Assembly: GCA_025201765.1 (NCBI GenBank)
Contig: MU623346.1
Coordinates: forward strand, 186,001 to 250,000
Direction: 5' to 3'
Source of the DNA: Daldinia sp. FL1419
Lineage: Eukaryota; Ascomycota; Sordariomycetes; Xylariales; Hypoxylaceae
Length of the DNA stretch: 64,000 nt
Positions 12,113 through 22,560 of this stretch are shown here, in pieces. The notes beneath the pieces are model-generated. The model saw only the letters and a list, made by a program, of their open reading frames with translations, made no database searches and was not told the DNA's origin. Position 1 is the stretch's first letter. Each line of letters starts with the position of its first letter. Both the position numbers and the translations under genes were made by a program.

Positions 12113-12296
12113 GGCGGGTGTTTGGTCAAGTGGTCATGGCCGGGCATTCCGTTGAGGTAGGGATAGAAAAATTCTTCGGGGTTTGTCGTAGGTCTCGGGG
12201 TTCGAGCCACTGGCAGGGCGCGGGCAGTAGGGCAGACCAACCTACTCGGTTTTCAAATGCTGGTGCAGCGGACCCCGGGTTCGAGCTTTTTTTTTG
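12113..12296 (+). repeat. tRNA-like / SINE-like segment (tentative)
   Basis: At 12122-12139 the sequence TTGGTCAAGTGGTCATGGCC has the look of a Pol III A box and folds into a D-arm (GGTC...GGCC). A B-box-like GGTTCGAGCC follows at 12199-12208, and a second GGGTTCGAGC lies directly before a run of nine T at about 12287-12295. No acceptor stem or clean anticodon arm can be folded, so this is not a functional tRNA. A tRNA-derived SINE ending in a T-rich tail is one reading; coincidence is another. Confidence 0.25.
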
Positions 12297-12504
12297 TTTT
12301 TTAAATTTTTAAAATTTTATTTTTTCTTGGTTTTCCTTTTTTGAATTATTTTATCTGAGGTGCGAGATTTCGTCGATCTTATTTTGTTTCAGTGTGGCTT
12401 GCTGTAGGCATTGAATTTCGTAGAAGTTTACTTTAAGAGTTATGAAAGATTATCAAGGTAGTAGAGCATTTCTTCAATATGAAAGCAACACGGAAGAAAA
12501 CTCA

Positions 12505-13011
12505 TTAACGAGTGGGAATGCGGCGGCGGTCTACATGGGGAGTTACGGAGTCTGTTAGGATTCTTGATGATGCCTGAACGCCCCTGAAATCAGAAATTAT
12601 GCCTTTCAGGTCGGCAGTCCTTTCTATACGGTAGCATTGAATCATGATAAAAACCCCTGAGTGTAAAGAAAATACGGAAAGAAGAGCTGACCGGAGTTCC
12701 TCGAGGGTAGGTTGCGTCTGTTGCTCCTTGTATTTATCGTATAATGATTTTACAACAGCTGGTAGAGATCGTCGGTACTCCATATAGGCAATTCCCACGG
12801 TTTCATCTTTCAAAAAGCGAGAAGTGAGTCTTTGAGCTATAAATAATCCCAGCACCATGATATCCCAGTCGTCAGCCCCGTACCGCGTGTGTTCGTAGTA
12901 GAGTACCTGCTTTTTATCCTCTACCCATGCCCGAAGCTCTGGGCCGCACAAACGAAAGTGCTTCATACACCTCTGATCTTCATCGGCATATTTTAGAGCA
13001 ACATCGATCAA
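12505..13011 (-). CDS. Uncharacterised ORF, probably a fragment or 3' exon of a larger gene
   Basis: The frame is open on the minus strand from about 13095 to the stop at 12505, but the first in-frame ATG is at 12966 (MKHFRLCGPELRAW). The upstream part without ATG (REEAKLKLLREGAPCHRR...) still looks protein-like, which suggests a missing 5' exon or a truncated gene. The peptide is soluble, rich in charged residues and Tyr, with no membrane segment or motif that I recognise. There is no convincing partner exon upstream within 500 bp. It could be a species-specific gene or a relic. The function is unknown. Confidence 0.35.
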   Translation of the reverse strand: MIDVALKYADEDQRCMKHFRLCGPELRAWVEDKKQVLYYEHTRYGADDWDIMVLGLFIAQRLTSRFLKDETVGIAYMEYRRSLPAVVKSLYDKYKEQQTQPTLEELRSALLSVFSLHSGVFIMIQCYRIERTADLKGIISDFRGVQASSRILTDSVTPHVDRRRIPTR

Positions 13012-13567
13012 GCTAGGCCAGTTAAGAATTTGCTTTCGTCTTCTATGGCAAGGTGCCCCCTCTCGGAGAAGCTTAAGCTTAGCCTCTTCTCGGTGTCATG
13101 CAGTGATCGAAAGCGGCGTCCGACTAAGCCAACTTCTGTATTGTGGTTTACATAGCACCGTACTTGTGTAAAGTTCGTACTTATACATATCTTATAACTA
13201 TACCTATGTCCTTAAGAAAGGCTTGATAATAATAATAATAAGCAACTCAGCTTGTTATCAACTCAACTTATATAGTTATATTTTCGTATGTGTTGTTGTT
13301 ACCCGCAGTCTTTTTGAGGGCTTCTAGCTCGGACAGGATTTCGGCTCATTATTAAGATAACTGCTGTTACGGCTTGCCGCTATACTATTATTAATTATCT
13401 GAATCCTGCATCAGGTATAAGTTTAATGCACTTTCTACCTATCTACCCAGGTATACAGTAAGAATACCCTGGCACCTAGGTAACGAATAGTAAGCACTCA
13501 AGACTAAACCTACCATTGCTGGATAGATGAAATAGCCTCTTCGCTGGCTCTATTTCCAACGATTACA

Positions 13568-13876
13568 CTACTTCCAGAAGAATCGTTCCCAACCATCGCG
13601 GTTAATAAATGTTTCCAAGTTAAATTCTTTGGGTCTTCTAGACGGTGGCGGCCGACTTTTCCTTACCTCCTTTCCCTTCCCCTCCTTCTTTCTTCGCCCC
13701 TCACGTATCCTTTCCCCTCTCCCATCTTCGCCTTGCGACCTCATGTCACCATCCCAGGAAAGTCGGCCCTCGGGGGACGGCTCTAATTGGTGAGATTCGT
13801 CGGCGAAATCAGGCCCATACTCCTCGCGGGGCGAGGAAAGACCCGATCTAGACTTAGGCGATCTTTTGTTCCCCAT
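13568..13876 (-). CDS. Small highly charged hypothetical protein (102 aa)
   Basis: An ATG in a good context (ACCATGG at 13876) opens a frame of 102 codons; an earlier in-frame ATG at 13909 gives 113. The protein starts MGNKRS, which fits the G-x3-S/T pattern of N-myristoylation. It is then almost entirely disordered, with an acidic middle, a Lys/Arg/Gly/Glu tract (REGRRKKEGKGKE), a proline patch (RPPPSRRP) and an aromatic end (DGWERFFWK). No family is recognised. The composition is simple enough that a chance ORF over a purine-rich strand cannot be excluded. Confidence 0.35.
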   Translation of the reverse strand: MGNKRSPKSRSGLSSPREEYGPDFADESHQLEPSPEGRLSWDGDMRSQGEDGRGERIREGRRKKEGKGKEVRKSRPPPSRRPKEFNLETFINRDGWERFFWK

Positions 13877-13909
13877 GGTTGGCAAGAATATTGAAAGTAA
13901 TCGTGTCAA

Positions 13910-15424
13910 TAAAGAGTTTAGTTCGACAGACGGTGGATTGATGTTTTGAAGCTTTTAGTAATACTCTCTTAGGAATTTTGTTACGAGACTTTAGGTACCT
14001 ACTTAATGTGCCTGACATTATTTAAATATTCCAGCAAGCTACCATTTGCCATCTTCAGTCACGTCATCATTTCCTTTCACAACCATCAATCTGGAGAGGT
14101 ACTAAAGAGCTAGAGTTTGGATAGTATACCCAGGACAAAGAACAAATCAGCAGCTCGGCTGGTGACCTTTGCTATTATTAGTCCACATATTCTATGTACT
14201 GGGTCGACCTAACTAAGACCTGGGTTTGTTATTACAATACCCCAGATTCGGAAATGGGATTTGAATTAGTAAAACAAAACATTGTATTTTTACGGCTCGG
14301 TATAATATATTGACGAGGGATAAAGGTAGGTAGGTAGTCTGGCTGATTGCGCTGTGAATTCCTAGGAGGCCTATACCTCTAGGTAATTCTCCTATTCACT
14401 AACTGCATCACAAAGATTCCTGTTGACTGGAGATGGCAGCAGTATTGACGATACCTAGGCGTCAGGGGATAAGTGGAGATCAATCAGGAATAGGGGAAGA
14501 CCTACAATACACTACGTACATCCTACCTTATACAATAAGGGCCGCGCAGTACCCTGGCTGATAATTAGAAGATCAAACGCCATTAGTTCAACACCTACTA
14601 CTATACGGCTACTTTACAGCATCTTCGCTGTTGTTTCTCAACACTCACTCTACGATTAACCTTCATTCAGAGCCCTCTCTGGCAAGCCAGTGTAACGGAG
14701 ACTTACTACCTAGACAGTATATTGTGCGCGTGTTAAACCCTGAGGAATACACGCAAACGCCAATAAACCAGCGCACATTATATTGCCATATTGGTGCAAT
14801 AATTAACCTCCTAGATTACGTGTCTAGGATGACATGACGTCTCCTCTGAATTTCGTGGGTTTTGCCCCGAATGACGATTTCCGTGTACAGTCCACTAAGG
14901 AGGATCTTCTCCATGTCCCCGTTGAAGAAAGACAAAACTACCTAGTTGGGAGCAATTATTGTCTCCTTCTCACCTTCAGTCCTGCTTTCTGAGCCCCAAC
15001 TAGGGATATGGTTTGGTTACCACCGCCTCGGTGTCTTCTTTGTCCCTTTCATGTCGCGGCTGGCCAAAAGCACAGATCTAGCCCGAAAACCAGAGCTAAT
15101 ACTTTCCAAAAATAAATGTATCGCAGGGCTTCCCATCAGTAGTGACGAAAACGCTGGTGATTAACGAAGGCGAGCTCCGCTGTTGCGAGAGCAAGGGTTA
15201 AGCATATATGGCCACATGATGAGGTAGGTATTTTAAATATTGGGCTAGGGGGGCTGATAAACGGGAGGGGGGGACCTTTTGACTTGGTCGGAGATTCAAG
15301 AGACAACCTGTAAGAGTAAAAGTATTAATTAGGTATATACTGAAATTAATTACACAGCACAATCCGGAGTCTTACCAGGGGGATTCTTACCCGTAAGCGA
15401 AACATCGAGTTGACTCGAGAGAGG
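13910..15424. other. Gap without a recognisable gene
   Basis: Only short open frames are found, with GGTAGGTAG motifs near 14326-14337. Nothing matches a known protein family or RNA. Confidence 0.45.
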
Positions 15425-16173
15425 TCATCGCTCTTCCAAGTTTCCGGTACCTAGTTGACGCTTCTTTGCCCAATCGGCATATTCAGGGTACCCAATGAAC
15501 GATGTAGGATGTGCTGTAATGTTCTCTTGACTCGGCATGGTCTTCGAGGGGTTGGGAGGGTACTTAAGATAGATATTCTTGGCTGATATGGGAAACCCAA
15601 TTCCTTTATCGTGTAAAAGCCGCAAAGCCGCAAAGCCGCAAGAAGGTTTTCTTTTATTTCCTTCATGAGATCGAACTGGAAGGGCGAGATAACGTGGATC
15701 CCAATATTCATTTTGAAATCCCGTAAAGAGAGGTAACGAGCCCTAGGTTGGCGTATCGTGATGCTGCGTTTGCAGTCAGAGTTCTTGGCAATATGGTATG
15801 TTTGGTATCCTCGCGCATTGAGGAGGATTAACGATGTTAGTCGGCAGGTATATTCACTTTTAGTTTCGAAAGACTTTTGTATTCGATTTTCGTATGCAGG
15901 GTTTTTGGATATCTTCCCGGATCTCGCTTCGGATTTTATGGATTTCGGTTCGAGAGAGCGAAAAGAACAGGGACAGTCGCTACCAGGATAATCTAAAGTC
16001 GTTGACGGGGTCGCCTTCGTAGTCGTGGCATTGGCCCTGGCTCTGGCGATGGCCGTTCTCCGTAAGGGACAGTTCCTGCAGGCATTCTTTCTTAGTTGTC
16101 GTTTCGTCTGACTCGCGCCATCGTGTTTGCAGCACCGTAATAAGTACCACGAGTTTAGAGTAAGAGCTATGTT
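15425..16173 (-). pseudogene. Open frame broken by an 8-bp tandem repeat (unknown family)
   Basis: On the minus strand one frame is open from 16173 to the repeat at 15616-15639. A second frame continues from the repeat to a stop at 15425-15427. The repeat is three perfect copies of AAAGCCGC (plus strand). With two copies instead of three the two frames would be one, 246 codons long, so the present copy number looks like a slippage frameshift. The only early in-frame ATG is at 15711 (MNIGIHVISPFQFDLMKEI), leaving the upstream part without a start; it may be an exon or chance. After the repeat the peptide continues LHDKGIGFPISAKNIYLKYP. I do not recognise the family. Codon content is unremarkable. 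Confidence 0.35.
15616..15639. repeat. 8-bp tandem repeat, three perfect copies
   Basis: AAAGCCGC occurs three times in a row, inside the frame described for 15425-16173. The unit length is not a multiple of three, so each copy-number step changes the reading frame. Confidence 0.9.
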
Positions 16174-17643
16174 TCAAGAAACGAGGATCATCAAGACTTG
16201 CAAACTATCAGGGGGTAGAGGTACCTTGGAGGAAAATGTGAAGCCTGACAACTGCGATGACGACGACGGTGATTGTCTGGGTGGGCACCTTGGAGAGATA
16301 CCTGGAGAGATACCTTGAGTACCTGTTTAAGCGTCTTATCTTCCATTGATTCACCAAATCATTGGCTTGAAAGGTATCCAGATAATAATGATACCGCTGT
16401 TTAGGAATTGTTCGGAAAAGTGAATTGGGTAGCGAACGCACTGGGAGCCAATGCACACTGTTGAAAGTCGGCTACCCACACCCGACGGTCGCTGGGTAAA
16501 ATAACGCTCAAGGCAGGAATCGTAGAACGCAGAAAGCAAGGTACAGAGGATCTCTGCGCCGTAGATGCGCTCGCCGTAGCTACCTACCTAGGTGGTAGTT
16601 ATAACCCCTAGACGTTAACAATAAACAAACAAGCACGTCACTTTCAGTAGTAGTCTGATCTCGCGACACGAGTCTAAAGTAACAAGACTTAAAATTAATA
16701 TGTACAAGAACTCTAAAGGTTCAATTACTACCAAGCAGGTATCAGGCGGTTCGGAAGTATTCCCTACCTGAGTTACCTACCTACCTACTCAGGTACTCTA
16801 TCCATCGCGATAGGGAGAGGCCACAGCGAAATCTAGTTGAGCCCCAGCTCACGTCAAATGATGATGAGATAAAACGTATCTAAATCCTATTGCGATTGAT
16901 CGATCGATGGATTGGATTATTCTGGTTTTGTACTGTTTCAAGTGGTTAAGGATTCTAAGCTGTTATATGCAATATCCGGCGATGTTCAGGGGAGGCGAGA
17001 GACATATTTCAAGTTACTTATCATAATAATCACGTCCTAATCAACGAAAACATACAATATAAAGATCTTCTATATATGCCACCAGCCAACATATCGAACC
17101 TACGCTCACGACCCCTTATGCTTTCGCGAAGTTATCATCTCGCTTCTCGGCAGCACCGTCGAAAGCGTCTCGCGACAAAAGACCACATTTCAGTATACTA
17201 CGACAACGTATCCAAACGATCCAGCAATATTCCCACCACTGATTCCATCTCGAATTACACCGGGTCCGATGAAGTAGTTGGCAAAATACGGGCTTTAATC
17301 GGATTTTAGCGGCGACAGCCTGGGGTTAAGCCACTATTCCCGAACGCCAGGAAGCATATAGGCACAACGGTCGAAAAGTTATACCGATAACGAAGAAACC
17401 TAGAGGCCATCTACCAGATAGACGACAGTGCATCAGAATGGCCCAGAAATATGACATGGGCTGGCTGGTCGTCACGAAGTGCGGTTTCACATAGGTAGTC
17501 CGGAGCTCAGATGGTGATCGGGCCCCTGTTGTATAAAATAGTCTCTATTTGCCTGCACAACGTCAGCCAACTAGCTAGAACAATCGTCCAGATTAAATCG
17601 AGTATATTGAAATACAAAGAGAGCTGTAAATACATCGGTAACA
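16174..17643. other. Gap without a recognisable gene
   Basis: There are several open frames of 60-82 codons on both strands (for example 17076-17309 plus), none with recognisable motifs. Palindromic CCTACCTAGGTGG and ACCTGAGTTACCTACCTACC motif clusters lie at about 16585 and 16767-16793. The end of the gap must hold the promoter of the SnoaL-like gene. Confidence 0.45.
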
Positions 17644-18106
17644 ATGTCTACCCCCTACGACGTTCAGACGTACCTTCTCGACCGGGCCAATATCCACGAC
17701 ACGGTGACAAGATGGGTAAGTAAATAAATACGATATACCTCGGCCAATGCTCGCGGTTCCCGAGTAACTAATGGGATACTTCATCAATAAGACCTTCCAC
17801 TGCGACCAGAAGTCCACGGAGGGCCTCATCAAGGACGTGTATGCCCCCCAGGTTGTTCTCGACTACACTTCCATATTTGGCGGCCACCCCTTCGAGACGA
17901 ACAAGGAGGACTGGGCTAAAACAATCTCTTCCGCCGCAGCCACCTTCGATAACTGCCAACATATAGTTACGTGAGCCGCGCTCTCGATTACATGCTTCCC
18001 TTCTTTGGTCTAGACGTCCGGCGTAAACTAACCCAACTCCAGAGGCCTTATAATAGAACTCCCACAACCCTCCAGCGGCGCCACTAGACCAGAGCAGTGC
18101 CAAGTC

Positions 18107-18241
18107 TGTCACGAGGCGGACCAAGAAGCAAGGAAACAACTTCGTTGTTCCGCGAGGAACCTATCTACAACTATGGCTAAAGGCAACTACATATAGAACA
18201 AGTTCTTTGTTCTATATGTAGCACAGGCTAGAGCCCTGACA
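18107..18241. mobile_element. 135-bp MITE-like insertion in the SnoaL-like gene
   Basis: The segment begins TGTCA and ends TGACA, a 5-bp terminal inverted repeat. It is flanked on both sides by AAGTC (18102-18106 and 18242-18246), a plausible target-site duplication. It contains several hairpins: a perfect 15-bp stem at 18187-18221 and smaller ones around GGAAACAACTTCGTTGTTCC and GTTCCGCGAGGAAC upstream. It encodes nothing. A short non-autonomous DNA transposon is the simplest reading. An alternative split is 134 bp with a 6-bp duplication (AAGTCT). Confidence 0.6.
18187..18221. repeat. Perfect 35-nt inverted repeat (15-bp arms, 5-nt loop)
   Basis: The arm CTACATATAGAACAA is followed by the loop GTTCT and the exact reverse complement of the arm. 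It lies inside the MITE-like insertion and carries the premature stop of the SnoaL-like frame. Confidence 0.95.
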
Positions 18242-18561
18242 AAGTCTTCGCTAACGTAACCGCGCACATGGTTCGCCAGGCAGCCATCGGCGGTCCTATA
18301 ATGCACGACGGCGTGAGTCCACCATCCATCCCTATTCTCCATTTCGCTCCGCCGAGGACTGTCGTGGCGAATTGGCCGGAAGTGATAACTAACGGTAGAA
18401 CCCAAAATTAGGCTCGCCTGGCCCTCGAGCTCATCCGTATCCCAGAGCTAGAGCAAAAAGGAGAGAACCCCTGGCGACTCGGCAAACAGATCGTCGACGT
18501 TGCCTGGGAGCAAGGCAACAAAGACGTCATCGTGGACCAAGTCTCTGGCATCGGCAATTAG

Positions 18562-21273
18562 GTTCTGGTAAAACACCAAGTTTCAAACTTGGGTTCTCGA
18601 TGCCCAATTTTTGTTTATCCGGACGCTGAGAAATAGGGACTGTTGATGGGAGTGCTATTCTCTACAAACTCAATCAGTGGGTTAAATAGAAAAAAAGGGG
18701 TGGGCTATAAAATCAATTTAAAACCATGAAGCGTCCTATGCTGCTATACAAAGTTTTTTCAACTTAGTTTCAAGGGAACTATTATAACTGAACCAACGAG
18801 AGGACGTATAAGAATATGTTTGTCCCTTGCTATATCGGCCACTGCGTACTAGTCTAGCCACACATTCAAGCAGTGCATGGACAGATACCTATGTATGTAT
18901 GTATGGCATATACTATGTATACCTACCGGTGGATATATCGAAAATTCATCGGTCCGAGTAAGACGTCAACTTGCCTTTTTCCCACTCCGATATCTATCCC
19001 CCCATTCTTTAAACAACAGCTCAAAATCCAGACCCCTCGCCATACCACAACAGAATTCCCAAGCGTTCCTTCAATTTATACAGTCTCATTTCCGCCCCAA
19101 GTCTATATTGCTTCCCCTCCACCTCTCATTAATTCATATCACGCATTCATGGCATGCCCCTAAGCGGCGTCAAGCGCTTGCTCGACCCCGCAAGTCTCCG
19201 GGGTAGTAGATCGCGACGCATCCTCACGTCAGCAACCCGTCAGTTACCAAAGAGCCGGATTCCAAATGTGTGGTGTTATATTCGGATGACAGGTGCTATG
19301 ATGGCCCCCAAAAGACATTGCAGGAAGCTCGGGACATGTCGACCGAATCAGAGCATGAGAAGAATAGAGGCGCGCTAGTAATGCCACTCAGAGCTGCAGC
19401 GTCGGTGCATGCTTAGAGGTGGGTGGCAGCACTTTTAATAAGCGCCTTCGAGGCAAAGACAAGACGACTTACTAAGAACTCCGGACTTAGTCTTGGCCAT
19501 GTGTGTCTCAGGGGCCGGAACGCCTCATGGCAAAGTATGGCTTCAAGACTGCCACGTGCTTATTCAACGGTGGCGCTTGAGCCTAGCAAGTACTGGCCTT
19601 AGTCTCGTTTAGAATAGATATAACGACTCCATGTGGGTAGATTGCCGCGGTCGCATTGACATGAACCTAGTCTCTCTCTATGCTTAGACGCGTAAGCGAC
19701 CACACGAGTTTCGATACGGGTTAAATTAGTACCGGCCTTCGGATTTCTGTATATTAGGCGGCTTTCGGGATAGTTATGTCTAGTATTCTCTTGCAGTTAC
19801 ATGAAATCCGCCCCCTCGAGCCCCCTATATTTTGGCACGATAGGTGACGAAAATTGTAAAGATGTTGGTCTCAGCTTTTTCGGTACACAACAGGTGCGCA
19901 TATCTGCGGTGCTGCGGATCCCGACGATGGATGCGGATAATTCAACAAGGCAACGCAGCTCATCGGTCTCGCCAAGGGGATCTCTACGGCGCGGTAGCTT
20001 AATTAATAATTATTCCCATTTTGTCGTAGGTTCGTCGTAGGTTTGTTCCTTAGTTTCAGCTTGTTGAATTTTGACGCGTTCGAGCATAAATTTTTCCAAA
20101 AGGAATTAGCATGATAATAAGATACAACCGTGATAGGCAGCTGGTCTTGTGTATAAACTTGTATGCGATAGATTTGGTGGGTCGATGAACAACTATATTC
20201 GGATCCGTATAATATTAGGTAGACGTATATAAGCGCATATAGAAAGAAACAGGAGCCTGTACGACGAACCTGGGCCAGGAACTATTGAAATCTCGCATAG
20301 CTATAAGATGGGTTACGCATGTATATGAAAGAATAGGAAATATCCCGCATGGCCATCGTCAGTGCTTCGCTCGATCAGGAGACATGTGAGTTTTTTAAGA
20401 GCAGGCAACGCTGGGGTCGATGCACGTCGTTGAAAGTGACCAATATTAACCCAGAGTTGCAGAGAGGGTGCAGAGAAGTTGTTGCTAGGTGAGATACGAA
20501 TGTAACCTAATGCCAGTTTAAGCCCAGCTAGAGCCCAGCTAGAGCCCAGCTAGGCAGTTTACCATTGGTGGTATTCGGTAGCAGCCCCGAGTGGCTTGTC
20601 TTGTCGGGCAGTCTTACAGTATTAGATCTGTTACCCTCCAGCGACTCCACACCCTAACTTTAGACTTATACTGTACGTAGTAATTAGCACTGCCACCCCT
20701 GGAACACGCCCCGTAATCATGTACAATACAATACCCTGAATACCTAAACCACACAATAACTACCTTAGTTAGCGTAACTTAGTACCAGGTAAGCACCTGT
20801 GCAAGACCGTGTGAGCGATCCTCGGCCGGCTCGACCGCGCCGCTGGCCAAAGAATTTGTGGATTCCGACGGGTGGTGCTGGGCTTCAGTAGGAAGGTATC
20901 AGGTCTCAATGTCGAGACACAGTAGGATTTAGCTCTAGATTCAACAGGCACGTTTCGGATAGAAGGCCTGCCTTAAAACCCAGCTCCTCCCAGCTAACCC
21001 ATTCTTCGCGTGGTTGGCCTTTTCGAGGTGCTAGGCAATGTTGAAACCATTTTGACTGTGCCGACTTCATCCTATACACAAGTATATTGCACGGAATATT
21101 CTCGAGACAGCTGTGCATCGCTAACCGTAATCTACTGGGTCGTCTTTACTTATTATTGCTATTCTTCCGCCTCCATCTCCCTCCGCTCTAGCCTCTACCT
21201 TTCTCGCCGAATGCCGTTTCCTCTCTGAAGTTGAGATGCCGATAGATATTCGAGATCACATTTCCTACTCACC
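18562..21273. other. 2.7-kb gap, one exon-like open frame, short repeats
   Basis: No gene is recognised. An open frame at 19210-19416 (69 codons, includes KCVVLYSDDRCYDGPQKTL) has a protein-like composition but no start; it could be an exon of a small gene. ATG-led ORFs at 18873-19206 and 19801-20040 have no recognisable features. An 11-bp direct repeat lies at 20521-20553. The last ~100 bases, pyrimidine-rich, form the promoter/5' UTR of the RTA1 gene. Confidence 0.45.
20521..20553. repeat. 11-bp tandem repeat, three copies
   Basis: AGCCCAGCTAG occurs three times without change. It lies in a gap with no gene and no function is suggested. Confidence 0.9.
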
Positions 21274-22499
21274 ATGAGGTCTATAGCTTCATGCACCTTT
21301 GACACATGCCCAGTCGCCGCATCCCCGTACGGTTACCCGCCGAGTGCCGCAGCCGGAGTCATCTTCTTCATCATTCACCTTGGATCCTTTGTCGCCTGTT
21401 TGGTCTACTCCTTTTACCTAGCCGAGAATAAAAAATGGCTAGAATTCAGTATCCCGATCTCAATAGGCTGTCTTCTTGAAAGTATATGCTATGCTTTCCG
21501 AATCGGGAGTTCCGCTGATCCGTGGAACGTATCCTTATACGCGGCGTCGACAACCTTCATGATAATACCGCCAGCCTTCGTATCGGCAGCGTTAGTATAA
21601 TCCCTTCTCTTTTCAACCCTTCGATAATATACTGACTTGCTGTCTAAAGCATCTACTTTACCATACCCGAAGCGATTAAAGTATTGGGTGTTGAACACTC
21701 GCCAATTAGCATCACACGTTATGCTCTGTTAACATGGATTGATGCGTTTGGATTCATCTTCCAGTTCGTCGGAATAATCATCTCCTTCTCGGATCTTTCC
21801 TCCGACACGGGTCTTGGCAATAATGCCCGGGTCGGCAGTCCCGTCATCGCCACCGGCATCGTGATACAAGCTATTTCCTTGATTCTTTTTATTCTGCTCT
21901 TCGGCATCGTCTTATTTCGAGCTGCAATAGCAAACAGTCAATTCGGATACACAACCTTCCACCCGGTTCATGGTTATGTCCCGATTGCACATAGATTCAA
22001 AATTTTTCTAGCGATGTTGCTGGTCTCTGCCATGTGCTTATTCGCAAGAGCGCTTTACCAAGCAATAGTCCTCGGCAACGGATTGGAAAGCTTCACTGCG
22101 AAAAACCAGGCCCTATTTGCCGGATTAGACAGCCTTCTTGTAGCGGAGGCTGTCGTTGGGTTGTGTGTCGCACATCCCGTAACATTCTTACGAGATGGAA
22201 TAGAAAAGAGAGTAGGAAGTAGGACTATAAGCGCGATGACGGAGGAGCAGAGGATAAGCCAGTTCATGGGAAGCCAATATCTGGAGAACCGTTATCGACA
22301 GAGCCAGCAGAGCCAATTCACAGAAAACCAGCCCGTGGAAAACCCATTTCTAGACGTTCAAAACAGGGAGAGCCAATACAGGGCAAGCCAATATAGTATG
22401 AGCCAATATAGTGTGGCCAGCCGTGGCAGTACAATGGAGCCAATGCCGCCGATGGGAGGAGGCCAGATCCCGTGGGATAGTACCACGCGTATTGTATGA
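21274..22499 (+). CDS. RTA1-family seven-transmembrane protein
   Basis: Two exons, 21274-21590 and 21650-22499, give 388 aa; the 59-nt intron has a GTTAGT donor. The protein has seven hydrophobic segments and RTA1-type features: an N-terminal YGYPPSAAAG before TM1, LLESICYAFRI, a central long TM pair, and the conserved HPVHGYVPIAHRF-like loop region. RTA1/Rsb1-type proteins act in lipid translocation or resistance to toxic amphiphiles at the plasma membrane; substrate unknown here. The cytoplasmic tail from about residue 300 is Gln/Ser/Tyr-rich with repeats of SQY. It contains NPFLD at 337-341, which fits the NPFxD endocytic sorting signal. The 3' end is only 61 bp from the 3' end of the convergent TGS1 gene. 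Confidence 0.9.
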
Positions 22500-22560
22500 A
22501 GCATCAATGAAATTTTATTTTGCAGACCGATCTCATCGTGTGTAATTATAAACGATCCGG

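Larger units (their letters stand above)
17644..18561 (+). pseudogene. SnoaL-like domain protein gene, interrupted by a 135-bp insertion
   Basis: Exons read 17644-17715, 17792-17970, 18043-18312 and 18412-18561, with good donors and CTAAC or CTAAT branch sites. The product starts MSTPYDVQTYLLDRANIHD and continues HCDQKS...VVLDYTSIFGG...WAKTISSAAATFDNCQH, typical of fungal SnoaL-like (NTF2-fold) proteins. The end (VFANVTAHMVRQAAIGG, ELEQKGENPWR) fits the same family. In the third exon the frame runs into an insertion at about 18107-18241 and stops at 18194-18196. Removing the insertion and one copy of its flanking repeat restores a continuous 176-aa frame, close to the normal family length. 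The gene is thus very probably a recent pseudogene. Enzymatic role unknown; SnoaL folds include cyclases, isomerases and dehydratases. Confidence 0.8.

Noticed and set aside
13568..13909. 113-residue start at 13909 for the small charged protein
   Set aside because: The second ATG has the better context and a myristoylation-like start; the first adds only a hydrophobic MTRLLSIFLPT.
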